Source: Opitutales bacterium (lineage in GTDB: Bacteria; Verrucomicrobiota; Verrucomicrobiia; Opitutales; Oceanipulchritudinaceae). Taken from it: a DNA stretch of 64,000 bases. A program made the position numbers and the translations under genes. The notes beneath the pieces are model-generated. The model worked only from the letters and a program-made list of their open reading frames with translations, did no database searches and had not been told where the DNA came from. Shown one piece after another: positions 16,410 to 25,459 of the stretch. The stretch is taken from contig JAFIGH010000005.1 of assembly GCA_020831525.1 (NCBI GenBank), positions 41,571-105,570 on the forward strand, written 5' to 3'. Every line of letters starts with the position of its first letter. Within the stretch, counting starts at the first letter, position 1.

Positions 16410-16460
16410 TTGACACTACATTTTGGGGTGTTCTAGCTTCCTCAACCCAACATCTTGTGG
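16410..16460 (+). promoter_or_regulatory. nrd promoter with two NrdR-box-like sites
   Basis: Two 16-bp imperfect palindromes, ACACTACATTTTGGGG (16413-16428) and ACCCAACATCTTGTGG (16445-16460), agree at 12 of 16 positions. They start 32 bp apart, about three helical turns. TTGACA at 16410-16415 overlaps the first, and a weak -10 (TAGCTT, 16434-16439) lies between them. Tandem palindromes of this kind, a whole number of turns apart and upstream of ribonucleotide reductase genes, are typical of the repressor NrdR. No nrdR gene is in the window. The rest of the 333-bp gap 16237-16569 shows nothing further. Confidence 0.5.
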
Positions 16461-16569
16461 AGGGGTGATGGTTTTGTACTCGCTTGCCTCCGTAGATATG
16501 GGACATTCTCTTCCTTCCCGTGCCGTCTCCGGTGCGGCGTTTTCCTGACGATTTTTCCCGCAAACCACC

Positions 16570-17661
16570 ATGGACACGACCACTTACACAATCGGCAACA
16601 AGACCTTCACCCTCGACCGCGCGAAAGCGGAGGCGGCCTACGCGGCCAAGCGAGTCATCAACGGCCGCGACACAATGTTCTTCAACATCCTCCCGCTCAA
16701 ATACCAGTGGGCCTACGACCTCTACCGGACGATGAAGAACAACCACTGGGAGCCCGAGGACATCCCCATGCAAAAGGATGTCGAGCAATGGCGTGACACC
16801 TCCGGCACGATCTCCGAAATCGACCGCTGGATCATCAAGATGGCCATCGGCTACTTCAGCGCGGCAGAGGGCATCGTGGGCGACAACATCATACATGTCA
16901 CCCGTGAGGTAGTGACGGCGCCGGAATTGAAGCTCGTCCTCGGCCGCCACGCCCACGAGGAAAACATTCACGCCGACAGCCTCGTCTACATGATCAGTTC
17001 GCTGGGCATCAACCCCCACGAGTGCGAGGCGATGTTTGAGGATATCCCCACGATCACGGAAAAGAACAGCCTCGTCGTGAACAACAGCCGTGCCCTGCGC
17101 AAAGACCTCGACTTCAAGGAAACGCGCAACAAGCAGGAACTGGCCAAGAACATGTTCCTTTTCGGCCAGTGCATGGAGGGCACGCAGTTTTACGGGCTCT
17201 TCGGCATGGTCCTGAGCCTCTACCGGCAGAACAAGTTCCCCGGCATCGGCCAGATGTTCCGCTACACGCTGCGCGATGAGTCCAACCACATTGAGCTCTT
17301 CAAGCACCTCTTCCTCGACCTCGTCGACGAAAACCCCGATGTCTGGACCGACGCGTTCCAAGCCGAACTCACCGAACTCATGAAGGAGGCAGTGCGGCTT
17401 GAAAAGGCGTTCATCGCCGACTGCCTGCCGGTCAACGCAGTCGGTCTCAGCGCGGAAGAATTTTCGCAGTACATCGACTACATCGCCGACCGCCGCCTCG
17501 AAGGGGTCGGGCTCTCCCCCCTCAACCCCGGCGTCCAAAACCCGCTGCCATGGCTCGCGGAACTCATGGATGTCTCCAAGGAGCAAAATTTCTTCGAGGG
17601 CCGCGTGACCGAATACCAAAAGGCCGGCGCCCTCGATTCTGTCGACGACGACGACCTCTGA
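16570..17661 (+). CDS. nrdB: Class I ribonucleotide reductase small subunit, Tyr-less (class Ic-like)
   Basis: A 363-aa R2 subunit that holds the dimetal cofactor for dNTP synthesis. Metal ligands align as Glu100, Glu131, His134, Glu203, Glu237 and His240. The first ligand is Glu instead of the usual Asp. The residue four after His134, the radical tyrosine (Tyr122) in E. coli, is Leu138 (ENIHADSLVY). Both features follow the chlamydial class Ic pattern, where this site is Phe127 and an Mn/Fe centre replaces the tyrosyl radical. The spacing of every ligand matches the chlamydial protein with offsets of 10-11. The C-terminal VTEYQKAGAL keeps the interface tyrosine (Tyr349). It is followed 109 bp later by nrdA. 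This would be an oxygen-dependent but tyrosyl-radical-free enzyme by inference. Confidence 0.93.
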   Translation: MDTTTYTIGNKTFTLDRAKAEAAYAAKRVINGRDTMFFNILPLKYQWAYDLYRTMKNNHWEPEDIPMQKDVEQWRDTSGTISEIDRWIIKMAIGYFSAAEGIVGDNIIHVTREVVTAPELKLVLGRHAHEENIHADSLVYMISSLGINPHECEAMFEDIPTITEKNSLVVNNSRALRKDLDFKETRNKQELAKNMFLFGQCMEGTQFYGLFGMVLSLYRQNKFPGIGQMFRYTLRDESNHIELFKHLFLDLVDENPDVWTDAFQAELTELMKEAVRLEKAFIADCLPVNAVGLSAEEFSQYIDYIADRRLEGVGLSPLNPGVQNPLPWLAELMDVSKEQNFFEGRVTEYQKAGALDSVDDDDL

Positions 17662-17770
17662 CGCTCCCCGCCGCGACCTGCCCCTGCCCCGGCGGGCGGT
17701 CTCTCCGCCGTCCGCCCGTTTCCAACTCCTTCACGCCACCGCACACACACCGAAACACCGCACCACCGCC

Positions 17771-20700
17771 ATGCTACGACACACCGCATTTGAAGAAGAC
17801 CTCGCACTGAAACGCTTCGCCTACGCTCCCGCCGATTCCAAGCCGCGCTTTGACTGGGCCGGGATCGTACGCGACAACGCGCGCTTCCCCGCCGACATGA
17901 TGCCCGACACCGTCAAGGTGAAGATCGACGACGATGTCTGCGACTTCGACCTCGGCGAGATCGCCGAGACCGTGGGCGGTGCCCTCACCAACCTCCTCCT
18001 CTCCCGCGACGAGGAGGAGAACGCCATCTACACCGACAAAAACCGCGAGTTTGTGGGCCTCGTCGCCCGCGCTGTGGCCGATCGCCTCGCCAAGCTTGCG
18101 CAGGAGGGCAAGGCCCTTACGCTGAGCGAGCGCGAGATCTACATCCTCATCGAAAAGACCCTCATCGAGAACAACGCCCCCGACGTCGCAAAGAGCCTCC
18201 TCATGCTCCGCAACGCCGGCCGCGACACGCGCGACACGCCTGTCAATGTGCGCGTCATCCGCCGCAACAGCAAGGAAGTGCCATGGGACGACGGCAAGGT
18301 GGAAGTCGCCGTGCGCAAGGCCTTTCTCACGCTCGGGCTCGACTCCGAGCCCGCCGTGGCCGTTGCCAAAGCCGTCGGCGACCGGGTCCGCGCGCTCAAC
18401 GTCTCGCGCATCCACATCGAGGAGATTCAGGACATCGTGCAGGAAGAGCTGATGCGCCTCGGGCACTTCAAAGTCGCCGAGGCCTACATCCTCTACCGCG
18501 CGCACCGGCGCGCCCTCCGCGAGGTCGAGGCCCGCGACGTTTCCGGCGATGACGCCCGCCAGGAGAGCATGATCCTCATCACGCTGCCCGACGGCGCCAA
18601 CATCTTCTGGGACGGCGCCGACCTCAAGCAGCGTATCGACTACGCCATGATCGGCCTCGATCTCTGCATGACGCGCGAGCAGATCGAGACCGAACTGCGC
18701 CGCTCTATCTACCCCGAGATGAAGCTGGCCGACCTGCGCAAGACCATCATCCTCAACGCCAAAAGCCTCACCGAGCGCGACGCCGACTTCGGTAAGTTCG
18801 CCGGGCGCATCCTCCTCACCTACATCTACGAGGAAGTTCTCGACTGGAGCATCGGCGAACACGGCATCGGCCGTCTCAAGGAATTCCACCAGAAGGCCTT
18901 CCGCCGCTACATCAAACACGCCGTTTCGATCGACCGGCTCCAGTCCGTGCTCGCCGAGCGCTACGACCTCGACGTGCTCGCCGAGGCCCTCGACCCGGGT
19001 GCCGACATGGACTTCGACTTCCACGGCATCCAGACACTCTACGACCGCTACCTCCTCGTCGACAAGACGCGCCGCGATCCGCGCCGCCTCGAAACCCCGC
19101 AGTTCTTCTGGATGCGCGTCTCCATGGGCCTCTTCATGGAGGAGAAGGAAAACGCGGAGAACTGGGTCATCCAACTCTACAGTCTCTACAAGAGCCGCCG
19201 CTTCTGCTCCAGCACGCCCACGCTCTTCAACAGCGGCACCCACCACAGCCAGCTCTCTTCCTGCTACCTCTACAAGGTCGACGACTCCATCGAGAGCATC
19301 ATGCTGCGCGGCATCGCCGAAAACGCCTTCCTCTCCAAGTGGGCGGGCGGCCTCGGCGGCTCATGGACCTCCGTGCGCGGCACCGGTTCCTACATTCAGG
19401 GGACCAACGGCGAGAGCCAGGGCGTCATCCCCTTCCTCAAGATGCACAACGACCAGCTCGTCGCCGTCAACCAGGGCGGCAAGCGGCGCGGCTCCGGATG
19501 CGCCTACCTCGAGACATGGCACAACGACGTCTACGACTTTCTTGAACTGCGCCGCAACGTGGGCGACGACCGCCGCCGTACCCACGACATGAACACGGCC
19601 AACTGGATCCCCGACCTCTTCATGAAGCGCCTCGTCAAGCGCAATGAGCCGGGCGCGAAAAAGCACTGGACGCTCTTCCGCACCAACGAGGTTAAGGACC
19701 TTCACGACCTCTACGGCGCGGCTTTCGAAGAACGCTACGAGCACTACGAGCGTCTCGCCGAAGAGGGCCGCATCTGGAGCCGCCGGGTCGAAGTCGTCGA
19801 CCTGTGGAAACAGATGCTGCGCATGCTCTTCGAGACGGGCCACCCGTGGATCACGTTCAAGGACCCGTGCAACGTCCGCAGCCCGCAGGACCACTGCGGC
19901 GTCATTCACAGCTCCAACCTCTGCACCGAGATCACCCTCAACACCGGCGCAGACGAGACGGCTGTGTGTAATCTCGGATCGGTGATTCTTGAAAATCACC
20001 TCAGCGCCGACGGGTCGCTCGATCTTGAAAAGCTGCGCGAGACGATCCGTATCGCCGTGCGCGCGCTCGACAACGTCATCGACATCAATTTCTACCCGAC
20101 CGAGGCTGCCCGCAACGCCAACATGCGCCACCGCCCCGTCGGCCTTGGCGTCATGGGCCTGCAAAACGCCCTTCTCAAGAAGGGGCTCGCCTTTTCCAGC
20201 GACGAGGCCGTGGAGTTCAACGACGAGTTCATGGAGGCTGTGGCCTTCTACGCCTACGAAGCCTCCAGCGATCTCGCCGCCGAGCGCGGTGCCTACAGCA
20301 CCTATGAGGGTTCCAAGTGGTCCCGCGGCCTCCTCCCGCAGGACACCCTCGACCTCCTCGAAAAAGAGCGCGGCGTCGCCCTCGATGTCCCGCGCGGCGG
20401 CAAGATGGACTGGCAGCCCGTGCGCGACAAGATCGCCCGCCAGGGCATGCGCAACTCCAATGTCCTCGCCATCGCGCCCACCGCCACGATCTCGAACATC
20501 ATGCATTCGAGCCCGTGTATCGAGCCGACCTACAAGAACCTCTACGCCAAGAGCAACCTCGGGGGCGAGTTCGTCATCCTCAACCCCTATCTCGTCAAGG
20601 AGTTGAAGAACCGCCGCCTGTGGGACGACGACATGCGCGATCAGCTCAAATACTTCGAGGGCGATCTCTCCAAGATCGACCGTATCCCCGACGACATGCG

Positions 20701-21028
20701 CGACCGCTACCAGACGGCCTTTGAGATCGACTTCGTGTGGGTCATCCGCGCCGCCGCGCGCCGCCAGAAGTGGATCGACCAGAGCCAGTCCGTCAACCTC
20801 TGGCTCTCCAAGCCCGACCTCAAGACGCTCTCGCACATGTACCGCGCGGCATGGGAACAAGGACTCAAAACGACCTACTACCTGCGCACCATCGGGGCCT
20901 CCAATATCGAAAAGGCCACCGTCAGCATCAAAGCCGAGCAACCCAAGCGTGTCTACACCGAGGCCGAAAAGCAGGCCTGTTCCCTCGAAGCGCGCATGCG
21001 CGGCGAGGAGTGCGAAGCCTGCCAGTGA
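17771..21028 (+). CDS. nrdA: Class I ribonucleotide reductase large subunit with two ATP-cones
   Basis: A 1085-aa catalytic R1 subunit, longer than the ~760 aa of E. coli NrdA because of an N-terminal extension. The extension has an ATP-cone-like region at ~45-140 and a second, clearer cone at ~155-250 (VRVIRRNSKEVPWDDGKVE). The active-site cysteines are visible: Cys498 (SSCYL) and Cys733 (AVCNLGS) as the redox pair, Cys718 (NLCTEI) as the thiyl site, and a C-terminal CEAC (1081-1084) for re-reduction. The YYLRT pair of the radical path is present near residue 1036. Multiple ATP-cones plus a Tyr-less partner again resemble the chlamydial enzyme. The pair reduces ribonucleoside diphosphates for DNA synthesis and is predicted to be allosterically tuned by dATP through the cones. 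Confidence 0.95.
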   Translation: MLRHTAFEEDLALKRFAYAPADSKPRFDWAGIVRDNARFPADMMPDTVKVKIDDDVCDFDLGEIAETVGGALTNLLLSRDEEENAIYTDKNREFVGLVARAVADRLAKLAQEGKALTLSEREIYILIEKTLIENNAPDVAKSLLMLRNAGRDTRDTPVNVRVIRRNSKEVPWDDGKVEVAVRKAFLTLGLDSEPAVAVAKAVGDRVRALNVSRIHIEEIQDIVQEELMRLGHFKVAEAYILYRAHRRALREVEARDVSGDDARQESMILITLPDGANIFWDGADLKQRIDYAMIGLDLCMTREQIETELRRSIYPEMKLADLRKTIILNAKSLTERDADFGKFAGRILLTYIYEEVLDWSIGEHGIGRLKEFHQKAFRRYIKHAVSIDRLQSVLAERYDLDVLAEALDPGADMDFDFHGIQTLYDRYLLVDKTRRDPRRLETPQFFWMRVSMGLFMEEKENAENWVIQLYSLYKSRRFCSSTPTLFNSGTHHSQLSSCYLYKVDDSIESIMLRGIAENAFLSKWAGGLGGSWTSVRGTGSYIQGTNGESQGVIPFLKMHNDQLVAVNQGGKRRGSGCAYLETWHNDVYDFLELRRNVGDDRRRTHDMNTANWIPDLFMKRLVKRNEPGAKKHWTLFRTNEVKDLHDLYGAAFEERYEHYERLAEEGRIWSRRVEVVDLWKQMLRMLFETGHPWITFKDPCNVRSPQDHCGVIHSSNLCTEITLNTGADETAVCNLGSVILENHLSADGSLDLEKLRETIRIAVRALDNVIDINFYPTEAARNANMRHRPVGLGVMGLQNALLKKGLAFSSDEAVEFNDEFMEAVAFYAYEASSDLAAERGAYSTYEGSKWSRGLLPQDTLDLLEKERGVALDVPRGGKMDWQPVRDKIARQGMRNSNVLAIAPTATISNIMHSSPCIEPTYKNLYAKSNLGGEFVILNPYLVKELKNRRLWDDDMRDQLKYFEGDLSKIDRIPDDMRDRYQTAFEIDFVWVIRAAARRQKWIDQSQSVNLWLSKPDLKTLSHMYRAAWEQGLKTTYYLRTIGASNIEKATVSIKAEQPKRVYTEAEKQACSLEARMRGEECEACQ

Positions 21029-21076
21029 GCCTGCCGCTTTTCCAGGGCTTACCCCAAACCCGACCTGACTGACCTG

Positions 21077-21110
21077 AGGCGTCCCGGACTATCCGCCGGG
21101 GCGCCTCTTT
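21077..21110 (+). terminator. Rho-independent terminator of the nrd operon
   Basis: AGGCGTCCCGG (21077-21087) and CCGGGGCGCCT (21096-21106) form an 11-bp stem with one G-T wobble around an 8-base loop. It is followed by CTTTG and lies 48 bp after the nrdA stop. Confidence 0.6.
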
Positions 21111-21244
21111 GTGGCAGAGGCGTTCCTTCGTGTGCCGACGGTCCGGTCGGGGCGGCAAGAGGAAGAGTGAGTCCGGAAAGGAAGAGGAAGACGGAGAGGG
21201 AGAGGAGGCTTGATGCGGGTGGGGAATGGCGTAAAAACGGGGGA

Positions 21245-23239
21245 ATGGAACGTATTCGCCGGTGGGTGTGGATGGGAGTGCTGCTTTACGGGGCACTCGC
21301 TTTTCTGTGGCACTTGCAGCAGCCCATTGCATGGCATCCGCAGCTTGACGGGAAAGAGAATCTACATCTTGCAGCGTCGATTGCGGAGGGCGATTTCGGC
21401 GACGAGCCGTTTTACCGGGCAATGCTGTATCCTCTCCTTCTCGCGTTGCTGCGGTTCCTTGTCGGTCCGGACTGGTTGCCGCTGGCGGCTTCGTTCGCGG
21501 GACTGGCAGCGCACTGGGTGGCGGCGGGCTGTGTTGCCCGGCTTGCGGAGCGGATGTGGGGAACGGATTCGGCGGGAACGTTTGCCCTCGCGGTCTACGG
21601 ACTGAATCCGGTGCTGCTCCACTTCGCCCTTGAGCCGCTGGATATGACGGCGGCGACGACTCTTTGCCTGCTCGGACTTGTTGTTCTACGCTGGGGCGGG
21701 GCCGCACCGGCCGCGCGGCTTGCGCCGGTAGGCAGTGGAGATGTGATGTCCGCGGTGTGGCGGGGCCGCGAACCGTCCGAAGACCTTGTGCGGAAAGCCC
21801 GGGCGGCGGCCAAAGCAGCCGCGTCGGAGGCGTCGCCGCCGCCATGGATGCGCGGGGAGGTTCCGGTGCTGCCTTCGGTGGGCCGGGTGTTTGCGGGCGG
21901 ATTTCTGGTCGGTCTGGCGGTCCTCGCACGACCGCATTTTCTGCCGGTTGTGCTCCTTCTGCCGTTCGTTCTCGCCGCCGCGCCCTTGGGCGGGCGGTTG
22001 CCGTGGCGGCGGGCCGCGCTCGTTTGGGTGGCGGGGGCTGTCTGCCTCGCCGGGTTCGGCACGGTCAATTATTCCGTCGGCGGGGAGTTCCGCATCCTGC
22101 CGTGGCAGGGAGCCTTCAATCTCTATGCGGCCAACCGGGACAACGCGAACGGCAAGTATTTCACGCAATCGGTCTTCCATGCGGAGTTGCCCGACGGCAT
22201 GAACCCGGCGCGCGCCGAGGCGGAGGCGCTCTACGCCCGCGAGACAGGGGAGGCGCCGCCCTTCGACATCGATGAGCAGAACGCCTTTTGGCGCGGGCAG
22301 TTCCGGGCTTCCGCCAGTGAGGATCCGGGCCGCTTTGCCGCTCTGCAGCTACGCAAGGTGTATTACCTTTTTCACGACTTCGAGCAGTACAACAACAAGA
22401 CCTACGCCTACCACAAGGCGCGCTCGCCCGTTCTGCGGTGGAATCCGCTCGGCTGGGGCGCGCTGCTGGTCCTCGCGGTGGGGGTGGTTGTCCTTGCCCG
22501 GCCGCGGCCAGTCTCCGTGCGGGGTTGGCTGTTGTTGGCGGCAGCCTACGCGGCGGCCATGGGGATCTACTACGTGAGCGCGCGCTTCCGGATTCCGCTT
22601 GTCTCCGTTCTCGCGGTGACGGCGGGTGGCTGGGGCGTATTTCTCACCGCGGCCTTCCGAACGCGGGCCGGGGGGTTCCGCCGGATGGCTGCGGAGGTCT
22701 TTCCGGGCAGGCGCGGCGTCGCCGCCGTTTGCCTCATGGCCGGAGCGGCGGCGGTTGTTTTTCCGCCTTTTTTCGAGGCGCGGGACACACGCACGTTTAT
22801 CCAGGACGAGATGTTGCTGGCCAACGCGGCAGCGGAAGGCGGGGCCGACGCCGAGGCGGCGGATTTCGCCCGCCGCGCGCTCGCCCGCGACCCGTCGCGC
22901 CAGGATGGACTGCGCATTTTTCTGGTGAGCGCATACAACCTCGCCCTTGCCGGGCGGCTGGAGTTTGCCGGCGTGGGGGAGTGGGAGACTCTTCTCGACG
23001 AGGCGGAGCGGTTTGAGCCGCGCGACCCGGCGGGTTTCCTTGTCCAGGGCGTGGTCTTCTGGAACAGCGGGCAGCGTGAACGCGCCGTCCGGCAGTGGGC
23101 GGAGGGTGTGGAGCGGTTCGGCGCGGCGGCGGAGAGCAGCCGGAAGTGCCTCGCTATCGTGGGCGTGCTGCCCCCGGAGCATGCGGCACGCCTCGCTGAC
23201 GATCCGGAGGCCCGTGCCATCCGTGCCATCCTCCGGTAA
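21245..23239 (+). CDS. Membrane glycosyltransferase (PMT/ArnT-like) with TPR-like tail
   Basis: A 664-aa polytopic protein with about ten hydrophobic segments. The early periplasmic loop and PFYRAMLYPLLLALLRF region resemble lipid-linked sugar transferases of the GT39/PMT class. The C-terminal ~120 residues form soluble helical pairs like TPR repeats. The ATG at 21245 is chosen because it precedes a basic-then-hydrophobic start (MERIRRWVWMGVLL). The longer frame from 21167 adds only a highly charged stretch. A hydrophilic run of ~55 residues (about 160-215, SDVMSAVWRGREPSED region) interrupts two membrane segments and looks like an insertion. Substrate unknown. Confidence 0.7.
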   Translation: MERIRRWVWMGVLLYGALAFLWHLQQPIAWHPQLDGKENLHLAASIAEGDFGDEPFYRAMLYPLLLALLRFLVGPDWLPLAASFAGLAAHWVAAGCVARLAERMWGTDSAGTFALAVYGLNPVLLHFALEPLDMTAATTLCLLGLVVLRWGGAAPAARLAPVGSGDVMSAVWRGREPSEDLVRKARAAAKAAASEASPPPWMRGEVPVLPSVGRVFAGGFLVGLAVLARPHFLPVVLLLPFVLAAAPLGGRLPWRRAALVWVAGAVCLAGFGTVNYSVGGEFRILPWQGAFNLYAANRDNANGKYFTQSVFHAELPDGMNPARAEAEALYARETGEAPPFDIDEQNAFWRGQFRASASEDPGRFAALQLRKVYYLFHDFEQYNNKTYAYHKARSPVLRWNPLGWGALLVLAVGVVVLARPRPVSVRGWLLLAAAYAAAMGIYYVSARFRIPLVSVLAVTAGGWGVFLTAAFRTRAGGFRRMAAEVFPGRRGVAAVCLMAGAAAVVFPPFFEARDTRTFIQDEMLLANAAAEGGADAEAADFARRALARDPSRQDGLRIFLVSAYNLALAGRLEFAGVGEWETLLDEAERFEPRDPAGFLVQGVVFWNSGQRERAVRQWAEGVERFGAAAESSRKCLAIVGVLPPEHAARLADDPEARAIRAILR

Positions 23240-23288
23240 GCCGGACGACGGCTTGATTTCGCGAAAGCGGGCGGTAGGTTGTCACTTC

Positions 23289-24314
23289 ATGTCCACATCC
23301 GGAGAGGCCACCGCGGCACCGCGCCTTGCAGAGGGGATCGATGCGATCACCCTTCCGCTCGCCGCTCATTTCGAGCAGCTGGAGATGTTTCTGGAGGCGC
23401 AGGTCGAGGCCTTTGAGCCGGAAGTGCGGCCGCTGGTGCGCTACACCTTCGGGCACAGCGGCAAGAAAATCCGGCCCATTCTCGTCTTTTACGCAGGTCT
23501 GCCGGGGAGTGCCGGGGCACCGGACGAGGGGCTGATCCGCGCCGCCGCGATTGTTGAGCTGGTGCACCTCGCCACGCTCGTGCACGACGACATTCTCGAC
23601 GGCGCCGATACGCGGCACCGCGTGGAGACGGCGGTGGCGCGCTACGGTCCGCACGCGGCGGTGCTCCTTGGCGACGCGCTCTTCGCGCATGCGCTCAAGC
23701 TCGCGGCGGATTTTCCGGACGTCACCGTGTGCCGCCTTGTTTCGCGGGCGACGCGCCAGGTTTGCTCGGGGGAGATCGCGCAGACGTTTGCCCGCAAGCG
23801 GTTCGATATCTCCATGGAGGACTACTTCCGCTTCATCGATTTGAAGACGGCGGAGTTGTTCGCCGTGTCGGCGCGGCTTGGGGCGATGCTCGGCGGGTAT
23901 CCGGCGGCGTTTTGCGACGCCGTCGAGGTGTTTGCCCGCCGCCTCGGCGCGGCCTACCAGATTTATGACGACCTGACGGATTTCGCGGGCCGGGAAGAGC
24001 GTGCGGGAAAAACGCTGGGCACCGACCTCCAGAGCGGAAAACTCACGCTGCCGCTCCTGCTGTACCTCGATTCGCTCCCCGGCGGCGGGGCGGAGAGCCT
24101 GCGCGCGGACATCGCGGCGGGGCGCGCCACGCCGGAGTCTCTCGATGCGGCGATGCGCGGGGCGGGCGTCTACGGGCGGGTGCGCGACCGCTTTTACGCC
24201 GAGGTGGACGCGGCGGAGGCCGCCTTGCAGCCCTATGCGGATCTGCCCGCGGGGGCGGAGTTGCCGCGGTTGAGCGGATTTATCCGGCAGGCGATCCGCC
24301 GCCACGTCGAATAG
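23289..24314 (+). CDS. ispB: Polyprenyl diphosphate synthase (IspB-like)
   Basis: A 341-aa trans-prenyltransferase. The first aspartate-rich motif is DDILD at 100-104, followed by GADTRHR. The second is DDLTD at 227-231. GKTLGTDL with its conserved lysine follows. Small residues before the first motif (ELVHLATLVH) mark long-chain enzymes such as octaprenyl diphosphate synthase, which makes the side chain of respiratory quinones from IPP and FPP. The ATG at 23289 fits the family start. The dCMP deaminase follows after 54 bp and yqgE after that, so a three-gene operon is likely. Confidence 0.9.
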   Translation: MSTSGEATAAPRLAEGIDAITLPLAAHFEQLEMFLEAQVEAFEPEVRPLVRYTFGHSGKKIRPILVFYAGLPGSAGAPDEGLIRAAAIVELVHLATLVHDDILDGADTRHRVETAVARYGPHAAVLLGDALFAHALKLAADFPDVTVCRLVSRATRQVCSGEIAQTFARKRFDISMEDYFRFIDLKTAELFAVSARLGAMLGGYPAAFCDAVEVFARRLGAAYQIYDDLTDFAGREERAGKTLGTDLQSGKLTLPLLLYLDSLPGGGAESLRADIAAGRATPESLDAAMRGAGVYGRVRDRFYAEVDAAEAALQPYADLPAGAELPRLSGFIRQAIRRHVE

Positions 24315-24368
24315 ACGGTCCGGCGCAATCGTGTTTACAGCGCCGCGGTCGCGGGGCATAGTCGGGGT

Positions 24369-24896
24369 ATGAGTGTGGATTCGGGAGCGGAGGTTGCCAA
24401 CGGACGGAGCGCGGGTGCGGAAGACGCGTGCGGCGGGACTTTTCTCTCGCGCGTCGCGGCGGCGTCGTCGGGCGGCGGCCGTCCTTCGTGGGACGATTAT
24501 TTCATGGGCGCGGCGCTGCTGATCGCCTCGCGCTCGGCCTGTGAGCGGCTGAACGTTGGGTGCATTCTTGTTTCCGGCGGTGAGCACCGCAACCGCATCA
24601 TTGCGGCGGGCTACAACGGTTTTCTGCCGGGTTCGCCCCACCGCAGCCGTGTGCGCGAGGGGCACGAGCAGGCGACGGTGCACGCGGAGCAGAATGCCAT
24701 CGCCGACGCCGCGCGGCGCGGCATTTCGGTGGACGGAGCGACTGCCTACATCACGCACTTTCCCTGCATCAACTGCGCCAAGATCCTCGCTTCGGCCGGA
24801 ATCCGCTGCGTGAAATACCTGACAGACTACCGCAACGATCCGATTGTCACCGAACTTCTCGACGAGGCGGGCATTTCGGTGGAGAAATTAGGCTGA
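24369..24896 (+). CDS. dCMP deaminase (ComEB family)
   Basis: A 175-aa zinc-dependent cytidylate deaminase. The domain begins at WDDYFMGAAL (41-50) after a ~38-residue non-conserved N-terminal tail. The zinc site is His105-Ala-Glu107 (HAEQNAI) with Cys133 and Cys136 (PCINC). It converts dCMP to dUMP for thymidylate synthesis, which fits the nearby ribonucleotide reductase operon. The long N-terminus may mean the true start is further in, but no better start codon with a ribosome site is evident. Confidence 0.9.
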   Translation: MSVDSGAEVANGRSAGAEDACGGTFLSRVAAASSGGGRPSWDDYFMGAALLIASRSACERLNVGCILVSGGEHRNRIIAAGYNGFLPGSPHRSRVREGHEQATVHAEQNAIADAARRGISVDGATAYITHFPCINCAKILASAGIRCVKYLTDYRNDPIVTELLDEAGISVEKLG

Positions 24897-24898
24897 AC

Positions 24899-25459
24899 AT
24901 GCGCGACACGGAATCACAATTCACAAGCCTGAGCGGGAGTCTCCTCGCCGCCCATCCGACTTTGCTCGACCCGAATTTCGCCCGCTCCGTTGTGCTCCTC
25001 ACGGCGCACAGCGAGAGCGACGGCGCGCTCGGGGTGATCCTCAACCGACCGGTCGAGCGCACGCTCGGCCAGCTGAAATCCGAGTTCGAGGGGTCGCCCG
25101 TGGGGCGGGTCCCCGTCTACCTCGGTGGGCCCGTGGCACCGGCCGAACTGCTCCTCGCGGCGTGGAGCTGGGACATGGAGGGCGGTGCCTTTCGGCTGCA
25201 CTTCGGGATCTCGGCGGAGGCCCTCACGGAGATGCTGGAGTCGGAGGGAAATATCGTTGCCCGTGCTTTTCTCGGCTACGCGGGTTGGGGCGAAGGGCAG
25301 TTGGAGGGTGAACTCGGGGTCAACTCGTGGATCCTCGCTCCCATCCATCCGGACTTTCTGGAGGCGGAAGGCGGCGAGGCATGGGGCGGGGTGGTGCGTT
25401 CTCAGCGGCCCGACCTCTCCGCGCTCGTCGATGTGCCCGACGATCCGTCGCTCAACTGA
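24899..25459 (+). CDS. yqgE: YqgE/AlgH family protein (UPF0301)
   Basis: A 186-aa soluble protein with the family marks GSLLAAHPTLLDPNFARSVV near the start, GALGVILNRP in the middle, and FLGYAGWGEGQLEGEL near the end. Biochemical function is not established for the family; links to transcription control (AlgH) have been reported. It starts 2 bp after the deaminase stop. Its 3' end overlaps the convergent rapA gene by 8 bp, so read-through from either side would give antisense RNA to the other. Confidence 0.88.
   Translation: MRDTESQFTSLSGSLLAAHPTLLDPNFARSVVLLTAHSESDGALGVILNRPVERTLGQLKSEFEGSPVGRVPVYLGGPVAPAELLLAAWSWDMEGGAFRLHFGISAEALTEMLESEGNIVARAFLGYAGWGEGQLEGELGVNSWILAPIHPDFLEAEGGEAWGGVVRSQRPDLSALVDVPDDPSLN

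Noticed and set aside
17774..19246. Long antisense frame opposite nrdA, and similar ones opposite rapA, nrdA 3' half and the CotH gene
   Set aside because: In GC-rich DNA long shadow frames are expected. They encode low-complexity Arg/Ala/Val/Glu sequence without motifs, while the opposite strand has clear families.
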